From Candidatus Kryptoniota bacterium (GTDB lineage Bacteria; Bacteroidota; Ignavibacteria; Kryptoniales; JAKASW01): a stretch of 47,682 nt of DNA. The position numbers and the translations under genes were made by a program. Location: NCBI GenBank assembly GCA_024641705.1, contig JAHECO010000030.1:1-47682 (forward strand). Direction: 5' to 3'. Shown piece after piece: positions 18,583-26,230 of the stretch. The notes beneath the pieces are model-generated. The model was given only the letters and a program-made list of their open reading frames with translations. It was not told where the DNA came from and did no database searches. Numbering within the stretch: the first letter of the stretch is position 1; the number at the start of each line of letters is the position of its first letter.

Positions 18583-18936
18583 CTATTTTTCCTTCCCGTG
18601 GGTGTAATGTATCACGTTGACTTTTTCCTCCGTTATCATCCCGCCGCAGCCCGCCTTCTCGAAAATTCCCTCCACGATCGGCAGAAATGCATCCACCTTC
18701 TCCTCGGAATCGACGAGCTCGATGACGAGGGGAAGGTCTTCGCTGAGCTCGAGGAGTTTCGCCGTATGGATCATGCTCCCCGCGCCGAAACTTTCGACCC
18801 CGCGCAGAACGGTCGCTCCTGCCATCCCGAACTCACGCGCCCTCTCCACGAAGACATGGTACAGCGGCTTCTTGTCGAGATGGTCGTCCTCACCTATGAA
18901 TATCCTTAGGAGCTTGCCTTTGCCTTCCAGTTTCAT
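18583..18936 (-). CDS. DUF190 family protein (fluoride-operon partner of CrcB)
   Basis: A small cytoplasmic PII-like-fold protein of 117 aa. Family features are LRIFIGEDD near the N-terminus, PLYHVFVERAREFGMAGATV (about 24-43), RGVESFGAGS (45-54) and LPLVIELVDSEEKVDAFLP (68-86). DUF190 genes are commonly found next to crcB and are thought to assist or regulate fluoride export; the mechanism is not established. The gene begins 9 bases after the crcB stop codon, with TAGGAGG as its ribosome-binding site, so the two share a transcript under the fluoride riboswitch. Confidence 0.9.
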   Translation of the reverse strand: MKLEGKGKLLRIFIGEDDHLDKKPLYHVFVERAREFGMAGATVLRGVESFGAGSMIHTAKLLELSEDLPLVIELVDSEEKVDAFLPIVEGIFEKAGCGGMITEEKVNVIHYTHGKEK

Positions 18937-18945
18937 TACCGCCTC

Positions 18946-19320
18946 CTATATGAGTCTGCCTATTAAGTTACCCAACCACGCTGCAAAAAGCGCCACTGTA
19001 ATCGACGCGATTATGTTCGTGCCCCCCACGAAGAAAGAGCCGTCCTTGAAAAGGCCGAGCGTCTCGTACGTGAACGTGGAGAAAGTCGTGAAGCCACCAA
19101 GTATCCCGATGGCTACGAAAGCCCTCGTCTCCGGGCTCACAAGGAACCTCTCACCGGCAACGGTCAGGAAGAAGCCTATGACGAAACTCCCGATTACGTT
19201 GACAGCAAACGTCCCGTATGGAAAGTCTGTACCGAATATCGAATACATCAAAGCCGATGTCGCGTAACGAAGGACCGAACCGATCCCGCCGCCGGCAAAT
19301 ATCACGAACAGTTTTAGCAC
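18946..19320 (-). CDS. crcB: Fluoride exporter CrcB/Fluc
   Basis: Dual-topology fluoride channel of the inner membrane. Four hydrophobic segments and the family motifs GGGIGSVLRY, GTFAVNVIGSFVIGF (with the pore Asn) and GILGGFTTFSTF (the Phe box and central Na+ site) are all present. Two GTG starts compete, at 19326 and 19320. I choose 19320 because GGAG lies five bases upstream of it but directly abuts 19326; the longer form would add only Met-Lys. Length is 124-126 aa, normal for the family. A fluoride riboswitch precedes it, which strongly supports function. Confidence 0.95.
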   Translation of the reverse strand: MLKLFVIFAGGGIGSVLRYATSALMYSIFGTDFPYGTFAVNVIGSFVIGFFLTVAGERFLVSPETRAFVAIGILGGFTTFSTFTYETLGLFKDGSFFVGGTNIIASITVALFAAWLGNLIGRLI

Positions 19321-19359
19321 TTTCACTCCAGTCTATCTTTGGCAACTAAGCCGCAACAT

Positions 19360-19451
19360 AAAAAAACTCCTGCCGGGCAGTTCAATTCACCGACAGGAGT
19401 CATCATTCTTGCGTTCAAGAAACTTCTTTTAACTGGCGAACTCCATCGCCA
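19360..19451 (-). promoter_or_regulatory. Fluoride riboswitch (crcB motif) with overlapping terminator
   Basis: On the minus strand the aptamer opens with GGCGATGGAGTTCGCC (19450-19435), a hairpin whose loop GGAGT can pair with ACTCC at 19400-19396 to form the known pseudoknot; GATGACTCCT and an AACGC element match the motif. The same ACTCC bases form the 5' arm of a terminator, ACTCCTGTCGG (19400-19390) with CCGGCAGGAGT (19376-19366), followed by seven U. Fluoride binding to the aptamer would free the transcript from termination and turn on crcB and DUF190. The layout closely matches the Bacillus cereus element as I remember it. Confidence 0.93.
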
Positions 19452-19502
19452 GTACATATAAGTTAATAAATCACCGCGCGGCGGGCAAACCGGCGAGATA
19501 CG

Positions 19503-19934
19503 TCAGTTGTTCTTCGCTCCCTGGTCGATCCAGTGCTGTATGGTCTGTATATCTGACTGAGACAATGCTCCTCCATTGTATGGCATGCGGGCTCCGGATA
19601 TCAACGAGCTTCCTGTTATTTTGAGATAAAGGTAGCTGCTGTCTGACTTGGACGGCGCAATGCGCATGAACTGTGGTTTCTCGCGGCTCGCCACGTTCAC
19701 TATGGCGCCGTAAGCACTTCCGGCCGCCAGATCCATCCCCTGTTGCGCTCCCGAGCCGGCATGACAACCGGAACGCGCACAACTCGAAGTGAAGATCGGC
19801 TGCACCTGGCTCGCAAAACTAACCGTGGTGTCCGACGTGGTCGGACCCGTCGGGTTGCTGCTTGTGCTGCCGGTCGACGATTTTGAGCATGCGGCAAAGG
19901 CAAGCGCCATCAAAACGACTGCACCGATTTTTAT
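19503..19934 (-). CDS. CX4CH-motif lipoprotein, cytochrome c-like
   Basis: Small exported lipoprotein of about 143 aa. After the lipobox (LAFAAC) and a Ser/Thr-rich linker comes a domain with FASQVQPIFTSSCARSGCH, in which CARSGCH is a CX4CH motif, and RMPYNGG, which could provide a Met ligand. It ends with ALSQSDIQTIQHWIDQGA. This resembles mono-heme cytochrome c domains of the type annotated in Planctomycetes and FCB bacteria, with a widened heme motif. The start is unusual: TTG at 19913 and ATG at 19910 cut the signal peptide short. Reading from ATA at 19934 gives (M)KIGAVVLMALAFAAC with AAAAGGA upstream, a textbook lipoprotein leader. It stands between the fluoride operon and the glucosidase. 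Confidence 0.78.
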   Translation of the reverse strand: MKIGAVVLMALAFAACSKSSTGSTSSNPTGPTTSDTTVSFASQVQPIFTSSCARSGCHAGSGAQQGMDLAAGSAYGAIVNVASREKPQFMRIAPSKSDSSYLYLKITGSSLISGARMPYNGGALSQSDIQTIQHWIDQGAKNN

Positions 19935-19996
19935 GTGTCGTCCTTTTTGACAAACAACAGGGACGGCACGGGGAAAGTTTCATTCGAGAGACCCCG

Positions 19997-22963
19997 TCAC
20001 TTAAGCATCAGCTCATCGAAAACGTTCGGCTGACCGGCCTTTTTCTTCCCGCCTCCCTGCCATTCGGCCGCTTTGCCCCCCACGGTCCTGAACTCGCCTA
20101 CTCCTCCGCCGCCGTGATCGTCCTGCGCTCCCGCAAGTATTGAGACCCTCCAGTCCCGCGCCGGCCGCCCGATAAGACTGACGGGCAGCGAGAAACTTAT
20201 CTCCCTCTCCCCAACGCTGCCGAGCGGGTTCGATGTGTCTGCGGGCGCCGGGACATAGACGGCAAGTTTCTTCCCCGCCGCATTGAAGACCTCTATTCCG
20301 CCTCCGACGTAGATAATCCTTTGGAAGCCGCGGTCAGCTGGAAGTACATAGTCAGAGTTCCGACCGACATATTTCTCCCCTCCCTTTCCGTTGCCGATAG
20401 CGATGGCCACGAAGGTCAGTTGATAGCCGTACTCGGGATGCCACATCGGGTTGACGAGGTCTTTGAACTTCAGCGTGAAGTAGACATTCGTGCTGTCATA
20501 GCTGACGGCCGCGTGCGTAATGTCGAATATACCCGTGTGGAAATTCTGATTAAGAGAATACACATAAGTGCCGGTCGCACCTCTGTCGTCACCCGCGGGA
20601 TCGTCGGCACCGGCGAAAACCTGAGCGTTGCCGTCCTGCCTCTTAACATCTTTCAACTTAAGAATTTCGAAGTCGGACTCGTGCGCGAACTTCCAGTCGA
20701 GGTTTATTTTCGGTGTCTGGAAATGCAGGCTGTCCGACAGGACGAAGCGGTCGACAGATCTCGGTTCATACTCAGGAAGGAGTGCCCTGCCGTCCTGCTC
20801 CGCTACGAGTGAATCCGATGAAACTCTGACCACTACACTCCCGCTGCCGGCAATCCTGAATGCCGACTCGATGTCTTCTCTTTCGGAGATTGGAAGACAA
20901 ACCTTAAGTGTTGTGCCGGCGACGCTACCGAGGGGTGTTACCTCAACCTCTGCCGGCTTAGTACCGAATCTGTACGAGACCAGGTAATTGCCGCATTTGC
21001 CCCCATCCAGCCTGAACGTCACGTTCCTGAGCGCCGCCGGCAGCCGAGGACTCAGAGAAATCGTGCAGCTGTCTGCATCTATCCCCACTCCCAGATAGTC
21101 CTCGTAAAACGACTCGATAAACTCCGCAAGGCTCCATGCCTGGCTGAAGGCGCCGGACTCGTTCGGTATCGTTTGGTCCTCGCGCGGGAAGGCATCGAAA
21201 AGCTCGGGGAGAGTCCCGGCGGCCTTACCGCCCAATATCTCGCCAGCGAGAAAATGCGTGTTCCTGAATGCGAAATCCACCCGCCCCATCTTGGTCAGGG
21301 CGGACACCAGCAGGCCGGTCAGCCAAACCCACACCGTTCCGTTATGGTACGCGGCGTCGGGGACATAGTACGGCTCGTTATGATGAAACGGATGGAAGTT
21401 CGGATCTCCCTGGTAGAGCGACGCTGCGCCCCACGGATAATCCAGTTCCTCCGTGACCGCCTTCACTATCCTGGCCCTGACCGCCGGGTTGTTCACGAGG
21501 TCGAGTGCGAATAGCTGGTTAGGACGCATGCTCGTGTCAGGCGAGTTGTCCTCCTTTAGATGATCGTACAAAAGGCCCGACTTGGGGTCGATGAATTTGT
21601 CGTTGAAGTTTGTTCGAAGCTCGGCGGCGATACGGCCGGCCCGTGACGAGGTAGATGAGTCGCCGGCCGACATTGCGATTGCCTTCGTCGACAGGAGTTG
21701 TTCGTACCACAACGCCTGCAGATCAACTGCCCGGTTGCCTCTCGGCACATAGGGCCCGTTCGGGCCGGCGGCATCCATCCAGGTCTCCTGGTCACCGTGC
21801 GTCAGGAAATAGTCATCATCGGCATGGTGCGTCAATATTCCTTCGAACGCCCGCTTGATCACGGGATATATCCTACAGAGGAAATCGGAGTCTCCCGTCA
21901 TCGTGTAGTATATGTATGCGGCATTCACAAATCTCGGCGTCCCGTCCGCGGTGTTGTAGGTGGTTTCTTTCGGCGTGATGAGATTGGGTATCCTTCCGTA
22001 ATAAGTGCCTGCGGAATCGGTGTCCTGCTTCGCAGCGAAATCGAGGAGAATCCTTCTCGCCTCTTCGAAATTGCCGAGCCATAGTGTCGCGCCGGCGAGT
22101 GAGATGAAGCTGTCGCGCCCCCAGTAGTCATTGAACCATGGAAGCCCCGCCCATATGCCTTTCATTCCCTGGTTGGTCACGAGAGCATCCAGCGAAAGCT
22201 TCGCCCAGGAGAGTGCCTTGTCTAATTGCGCGTTCCCCGTCGAGACGCAGGATCGGTCCAGCAAGTCCTGCATTCTCCCTCGCCGGTGCGCCTGCAGTTC
22301 GGTCAGCTTCCGGAGGGCGTAGGAGGCCGTCCTACGGGCTTCCTCGCCCGATTTGCCGCAGGCTACGACAATCGATATGTCCCTCCCCTGCAACCGGAAC
22401 AACGCGGGAGACGCGAAGGGACCTTCCATGCGCGGATCCCTCACGGATTGCATCCCGGACGAGACGACTGCAACCCATTTCCCGAAATTGCCTGCCGGGG
22501 TGGTTTTGTTTTCCAGCAGCTTCACAGTCCTTCCGGTCACGCCGAAATCGCCGGGGCTTGAAGAGTTGAATAACAGGCGAAAGTCAAAGAGAGCCTCACT
22601 TTGTGATCGCACTTGAATCGAAAAAGCGTTTATGCTGTCGAGCAGAGTGAAGGTCTCGGTTATGCCGGAAGCGTACACCCGGACGAGCCTGTCGGGAAAG
22701 ACGGTTACCCTGGACCCGGACCTGTCGAGTCGTCTTCCATCCACCGACAGTGAGTAATCCTTCAGAATCAACTCGTTGTAGACCGTCCATCCCTGGAAAG
22801 GGGCGACATTACTCCCGTCGATCTCGCCGAAATAGAACCCCGCCTCCTTGTTCGTATAGCTGTACCAGTTCGTGGATGGGGTCGCGGATATGCCGAGACT
22901 ATCGAGAGGGAGGGCATGATCTTCCGGGGCGCCCAGAAGAAGCAGCGCAATCAAAGCAAACAT
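19997..22963 (-). CDS. Secreted amylo-alpha-1,6-glucosidase-like enzyme (GH133/GH15-type) with C-terminal glucodextranase-like module
   Basis: A 988 aa glycoside hydrolase. After a short hydrophobic leader (1-17) there is an N-terminal beta-sandwich (about 30-230), then an (alpha/alpha)6 barrel (about 240-670) with the debranching-enzyme landmarks WFNDYWGRDSF (276-286) and DQETWMDA (391-398), the latter holding candidate catalytic acids. The last 250 residues (from about 735) resemble the Glucodextran_C binding module seen on amylopullulanases and glucodextranases (DDPAGDDRGATGTYVY and NPMWHPEYGYQL). It probably hydrolyses alpha-1,6 or alpha-1,4 glucosidic bonds in starch or glycogen outside the cytoplasm. 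AGGGGTG precedes the ATG. A 55-codon frame lies 18 bases upstream on the same strand. Confidence 0.88.
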   Translation of the reverse strand: MFALIALLLLGAPEDHALPLDSLGISATPSTNWYSYTNKEAGFYFGEIDGSNVAPFQGWTVYNELILKDYSLSVDGRRLDRSGSRVTVFPDRLVRVYASGITETFTLLDSINAFSIQVRSQSEALFDFRLLFNSSSPGDFGVTGRTVKLLENKTTPAGNFGKWVAVVSSGMQSVRDPRMEGPFASPALFRLQGRDISIVVACGKSGEEARRTASYALRKLTELQAHRRGRMQDLLDRSCVSTGNAQLDKALSWAKLSLDALVTNQGMKGIWAGLPWFNDYWGRDSFISLAGATLWLGNFEEARRILLDFAAKQDTDSAGTYYGRIPNLITPKETTYNTADGTPRFVNAAYIYYTMTGDSDFLCRIYPVIKRAFEGILTHHADDDYFLTHGDQETWMDAAGPNGPYVPRGNRAVDLQALWYEQLLSTKAIAMSAGDSSTSSRAGRIAAELRTNFNDKFIDPKSGLLYDHLKEDNSPDTSMRPNQLFALDLVNNPAVRARIVKAVTEELDYPWGAASLYQGDPNFHPFHHNEPYYVPDAAYHNGTVWVWLTGLLVSALTKMGRVDFAFRNTHFLAGEILGGKAAGTLPELFDAFPREDQTIPNESGAFSQAWSLAEFIESFYEDYLGVGIDADSCTISLSPRLPAALRNVTFRLDGGKCGNYLVSYRFGTKPAEVEVTPLGSVAGTTLKVCLPISEREDIESAFRIAGSGSVVVRVSSDSLVAEQDGRALLPEYEPRSVDRFVLSDSLHFQTPKINLDWKFAHESDFEILKLKDVKRQDGNAQVFAGADDPAGDDRGATGTYVYSLNQNFHTGIFDITHAAVSYDSTNVYFTLKFKDLVNPMWHPEYGYQLTFVAIAIGNGKGGEKYVGRNSDYVLPADRGFQRIIYVGGGIEVFNAAGKKLAVYVPAPADTSNPLGSVGEREISFSLPVSLIGRPARDWRVSILAGAQDDHGGGGVGEFRTVGGKAAEWQGGGKKKAGQPNVFDELMLK

Positions 22964-22981
22964 TATTTCACCCCTGAGATT

Positions 22982-23149
22982 TTAGGCGGGTATGCCGATG
23001 TATGAGAAGTTCGGGCAGCGGCGCCTCGGGAGATCGAGACGCTTCCTCGGCATGACAAAAACTATCGGTGCCGGATCGACCGGTTTCGGATCGATGTTGG
23101 ATATAGCCATGTAAAAGCTGAAGGCGAAGAAGAAGACGAGTGCTCTCAT
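22982..23149 (-). CDS. Possible small exported peptide upstream of the glucosidase
   Basis: A 55-codon frame from ATG 23149 to TAA 22982, not resembling any family I know. The N-terminus is strongly hydrophobic (ALVFFFAFSFYMAIS), like a signal peptide or membrane anchor, followed by a Pro-rich stretch and a basic tail (PRKRLDLPRRR). It ends 18 bases before the glucosidase ATG, which is operon-like spacing. There is no clear ribosome-binding site. It is the only sign of a gene between 22964 and 23393; the rest of that gap shows nothing. Confidence 0.4.
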   Translation of the reverse strand: MRALVFFFAFSFYMAISNIDPKPVDPAPIVFVMPRKRLDLPRRRCPNFSYIGIPA

Positions 23150-23393
23150 CAAAAGAAGTTAAGTTAGCCGCATTTTATTTGAAAGGAGTCACCCCTTCCA
23201 GTTGCGGGCTACTTTGCCTGTGAAAAACAATCTCACCACGAATCGCGCGAATTGACTTCTCTTTCCAAGAGAACGGGTCGGGGGATGAGTTCCAGAAGCA
23301 GCCTGAGACACCACCGATTACCAGATCGATGATGTAACGAGCCGATGCAAACACATGTCATTGATTCCGAATTTCAGGATATTAAATTATGCC

Positions 23394-23798
23394 ATGAAAT
23401 ATTTCCGTATTGTACTCCTCGCATTTCTCGCTGCCACAGCTGTCATTCTTTCTTCTTGCAAGAACACTCTCGATTCGTCGACCGGACAGGCAGACATCGT
23501 CTTCCCGGATTCGAACGTAAGCTACAGCAGGCAAGTCCAGCCGCTCTTCAACCTGGAGTGCAATTACTCCGGATGTCACGACACCCAGACTGCGGCGGGC
23601 AACCTCGACCTGACGAACTACTTCAGTCTCATTACGGCAACAGGCGTAGTCATGAGCAAAGACACCGTCCACAGCATACTAATTCAAAGGATCGAAGGGA
23701 GGGGCCCGATCATGCCTCCGGCGCCAATCTCACCCCTTACTCCGAATCAGACAAAAGGACTGAAGACCTGGGTAATGGAAGGCCTTCAGTACAACTAG
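23394..23798 (+). CDS. CX4CH-motif lipoprotein, cytochrome c-like (second copy)
   Basis: A 134 aa exported lipoprotein. The signal peptide ends in the lipobox VILSSC (about 17-22). The body contains SRQVQPLFNLECNYSGCHD, whose CNYSGCH is again CX4CH, then LDLTNYFSLI, a PIMPPAP segment that could supply a Met ligand, and LTPNQTKGLKTWVMEGLQ. It is a distant paralog of the lipoprotein at 19503, sharing VQP(I/L)F, SGCH, MP and the C-terminal helix. I start at ATG 23394, where the signal peptide begins; an in-frame ATG at 23355 adds 13 poorly fitting residues. Function is probably electron transfer or heme binding at the cell surface or in the periplasm, an inference from the motif. Confidence 0.75.
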   Translation: MKYFRIVLLAFLAATAVILSSCKNTLDSSTGQADIVFPDSNVSYSRQVQPLFNLECNYSGCHDTQTAAGNLDLTNYFSLITATGVVMSKDTVHSILIQRIEGRGPIMPPAPISPLTPNQTKGLKTWVMEGLQYN

Positions 23799-23834
23799 CC
23801 CTTCCGGACATCCCGGCAAGCGTCTTCGGTGCCT

Positions 23835-25821
23835 TCACTTCCTGACAAGCACGACCGGGCTGTCGTCCTGCTTCTTCACTTTATTGAAGAACTCCTTTGC
23901 CGCTTCATAATCCCGCACCGGCAAAACGCGGCTCTTCAACGAAAATACTTCATTGAAAAGAATATGCGACGGCGTTTTGTCCGAGTAAGAGGAGGAGTAT
24001 TCGAAATCGGGAGTCTTCAGTTCGGCTTGCGACGGAAGATCTCTCACGGTAAAGCCTGAATCGAACGTAACATCCACCCTTTTCCGCATTATATACGGGA
24101 AATCAAACTGTACGGGGTATTTGCGATTGTCTTTGCCCAACCAGCTCAGATCGCTCATCGTCGGGAAGGGATCGACATGCAGGAAGTAGAGATCGGACTG
24201 CTGCTGAAGAAGGTTCGGGACCTCGAAATCGAAAGAGAGGTTGAAATAAGTGAGGAGTGAATCGACCGGGCAGACGTTATAGCCCGTTATCTTCGAGTCC
24301 ACGAAGGTATTGACGATCATTCTCCTGCAGTAATCCCGGATTTCCTTTGGAGTCGCATCAGCGAAGGCATTACGCATCTCCAGATCCTCTTCTCCCTGGA
24401 ACCTGACTGTCACATGGAACTTGCTCTCGGACTTCGAATGTATTTCCGCCTTGATATCCATGAACACCCCGTTGTCCCATACCTGGGATGCGGGAGTCCT
24501 GTCGAGGAGAGACGTTCCGTCGTCGTTCAGGACCAGCACGACGACATCCTCGTCGTCCGGCGGAATCTCTCCGAGCCTGCAGTACCTCACGGTCGGATCG
24601 AGCCAGACGACCAGGCCGTCCGGGGTGTCGGCTCTTACTATCATATGATTGAACTTCCAGGATGGGAAGGTCGGGTCGAGATGCCCTTCGGACTTCGTGA
24701 GCACGAGCACGGGCTTGGCGGGAATGCCTGCGGCTTTCAACAGGCTTATGAGAAGGATGGCCTTGTCCTTGCAGTCCCCGTACTGTCTCTCAAGCACGGT
24801 CTGCGGAAAATCGGGTTGGAGGCCCCCCGATTCCAAGTTCGACCGCCGTATAACGAATCCTCTGGACGTACCGGAAGACATCGTTCATTCTTGTGAGCTC
24901 CGACGTATCACTCGCCGTCAGCGCTTCTGATTCCTTTTTTATCGCATCCGTAATCTCGAGCCGCGGTTTGAAAAGCTCGTTGTAATACCATTTCGAGATG
25001 TCGTCCCAGGTCTTCCAGTCCGAAGGTGCAAACTTGACATATCCGCGGAACCAGTCGTCCGCCGGCATCCCGGGCTCGGGCTCGAAGGCCGGAATGCTGT
25101 CCAGCTTCCAGGTGAATGTCTCCTCCTCCGTTCGCTCCAATCCTTCGGTGTTGACGGGCCGGTCGAAGGCTGGTCGACCGACTCTGGGATAGTTATAAGT
25201 TCTGAAATTCCATTTCCAGCCGGCGCCTCCCAGCGCCCGGGCGTCCATGAGTATCGACGGAACGGTCAGTGTATAGATGTTGCGCATGACCGGTATGTAC
25301 CTCTGAATCTGCCACACGTCGGTTATGAAAGGAAGGTCGTTCTCTTCTTCGTAAGCATACTCCAATATCGATCCGCGTTCCGCCGCGGGGAAAGTGAACT
25401 TGACCGTCTTGACATCGGAGTAGAAGACCGAACCGCCTTCCGATCCGCCCGAGATCGTATAGAAGTCTCCCTTCTTCAGCGGGATTACTCTGCCGTCCGG
25501 CTCGATTGTTCGTGCCGTGATCTCAAGCAGCTTCTCTCCGTGATAAATCGTGATCTCCACGGACGACTCGTCCGAGACATCCTTGAAGACCTTCTTGACG
25601 CGGTGGTAATCGGTTATCGTGTGGAAATTGTAGTTGTGGTCGATGACCATCTTGACGTCGGTCTTGTCAAGGATCATTACCGCATCTGCATCGGGATAGT
25701 CGGCTTGCACGGGCAATTTCCGGATCCCGAGATCTTTTTCCAGAGAAGACATATCCTGAAGCGATAAGGTGGAACAGGAAGCAAGAATGAGTGCCGCAAA
25801 CAGAAAAGTAAGTCTCTTCAT
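23835..25821 (-). pseudogene. DUF3857/transglutaminase-like lipoprotein interrupted by a frameshift
   Basis: Paralog of the next gene upstream, split over two frames. The first part (25821-24790) starts at ATG 25821 with AGAGGA upstream and a lipoprotein leader (lipobox ILASC), runs through the DUF3857 domain, then stops after ELGIGGPPTRFSADRA. The second part continues in the other frame to 23835 (GGLQPDFPQTVLERQYGDC onward). Alignment with the paralog joins them exactly at a C6 run (24823-24828; G6 on the coding strand); five G would restore one frame of about 661 codons. The transglutaminase-type triad is complete: Cys in YGDCKD (codon 24771-24773), His in FNHMIVRA, Asp in LDPTVRY. It may be a true pseudogene, a phase-variable tract or a sequencing error. 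Confidence 0.82.
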
Positions 25822-26230
25822 AAGAGTCCATCCTCTACGGTTCTGTTGGTCGTTATTGATTTCGGAAATGAAATGTATAGTTGGCGGGATGCAGCCGCGC
25901 CGGCGGTGACTTCGTCGAAGGGAAAACGGCAGGACTCGGGCCTGATGGCCGATGGTAGACTTGCGGGCTTTGCATCCCTCATATGTGCTTCCGGCATTGT
26001 TCGTATGAAACTCGCCCCGGAGCGAATCGTCAACGCAGCTACCTGCGGCAATCCGCATGGGGTCGGATTTTCGGAGAAGATAAACGACGTGCTTGGATAA
26101 TGCAAACTGTCACGAAAGGTGCTTTTCGTACCTCATGAAGGGTCCCGGCGGTCAGTCGATCCAGTTCATTCGAGCCCGAATACCGTTGGAACAATCAGAT
26201 GTGCGTTTTCGCATTCCGCCCGCACTCGGC
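25822..26230. other. Intergenic gap between the two paralogs, nothing recognised
   Basis: 409 bases between the tandem lipoprotein genes. Short open frames occur on both strands but have no ribosome-binding site, domain or leader, and no repeat or hairpin stands out. It should hold the promoter of the downstream copy. Confidence 0.5.

Noticed and set aside
25846-26100. 84-codon frame between the two transglutaminase-like genes
   Set aside because: Antisense neighbour frames overlap, no recognisable content and no ribosome-binding site.
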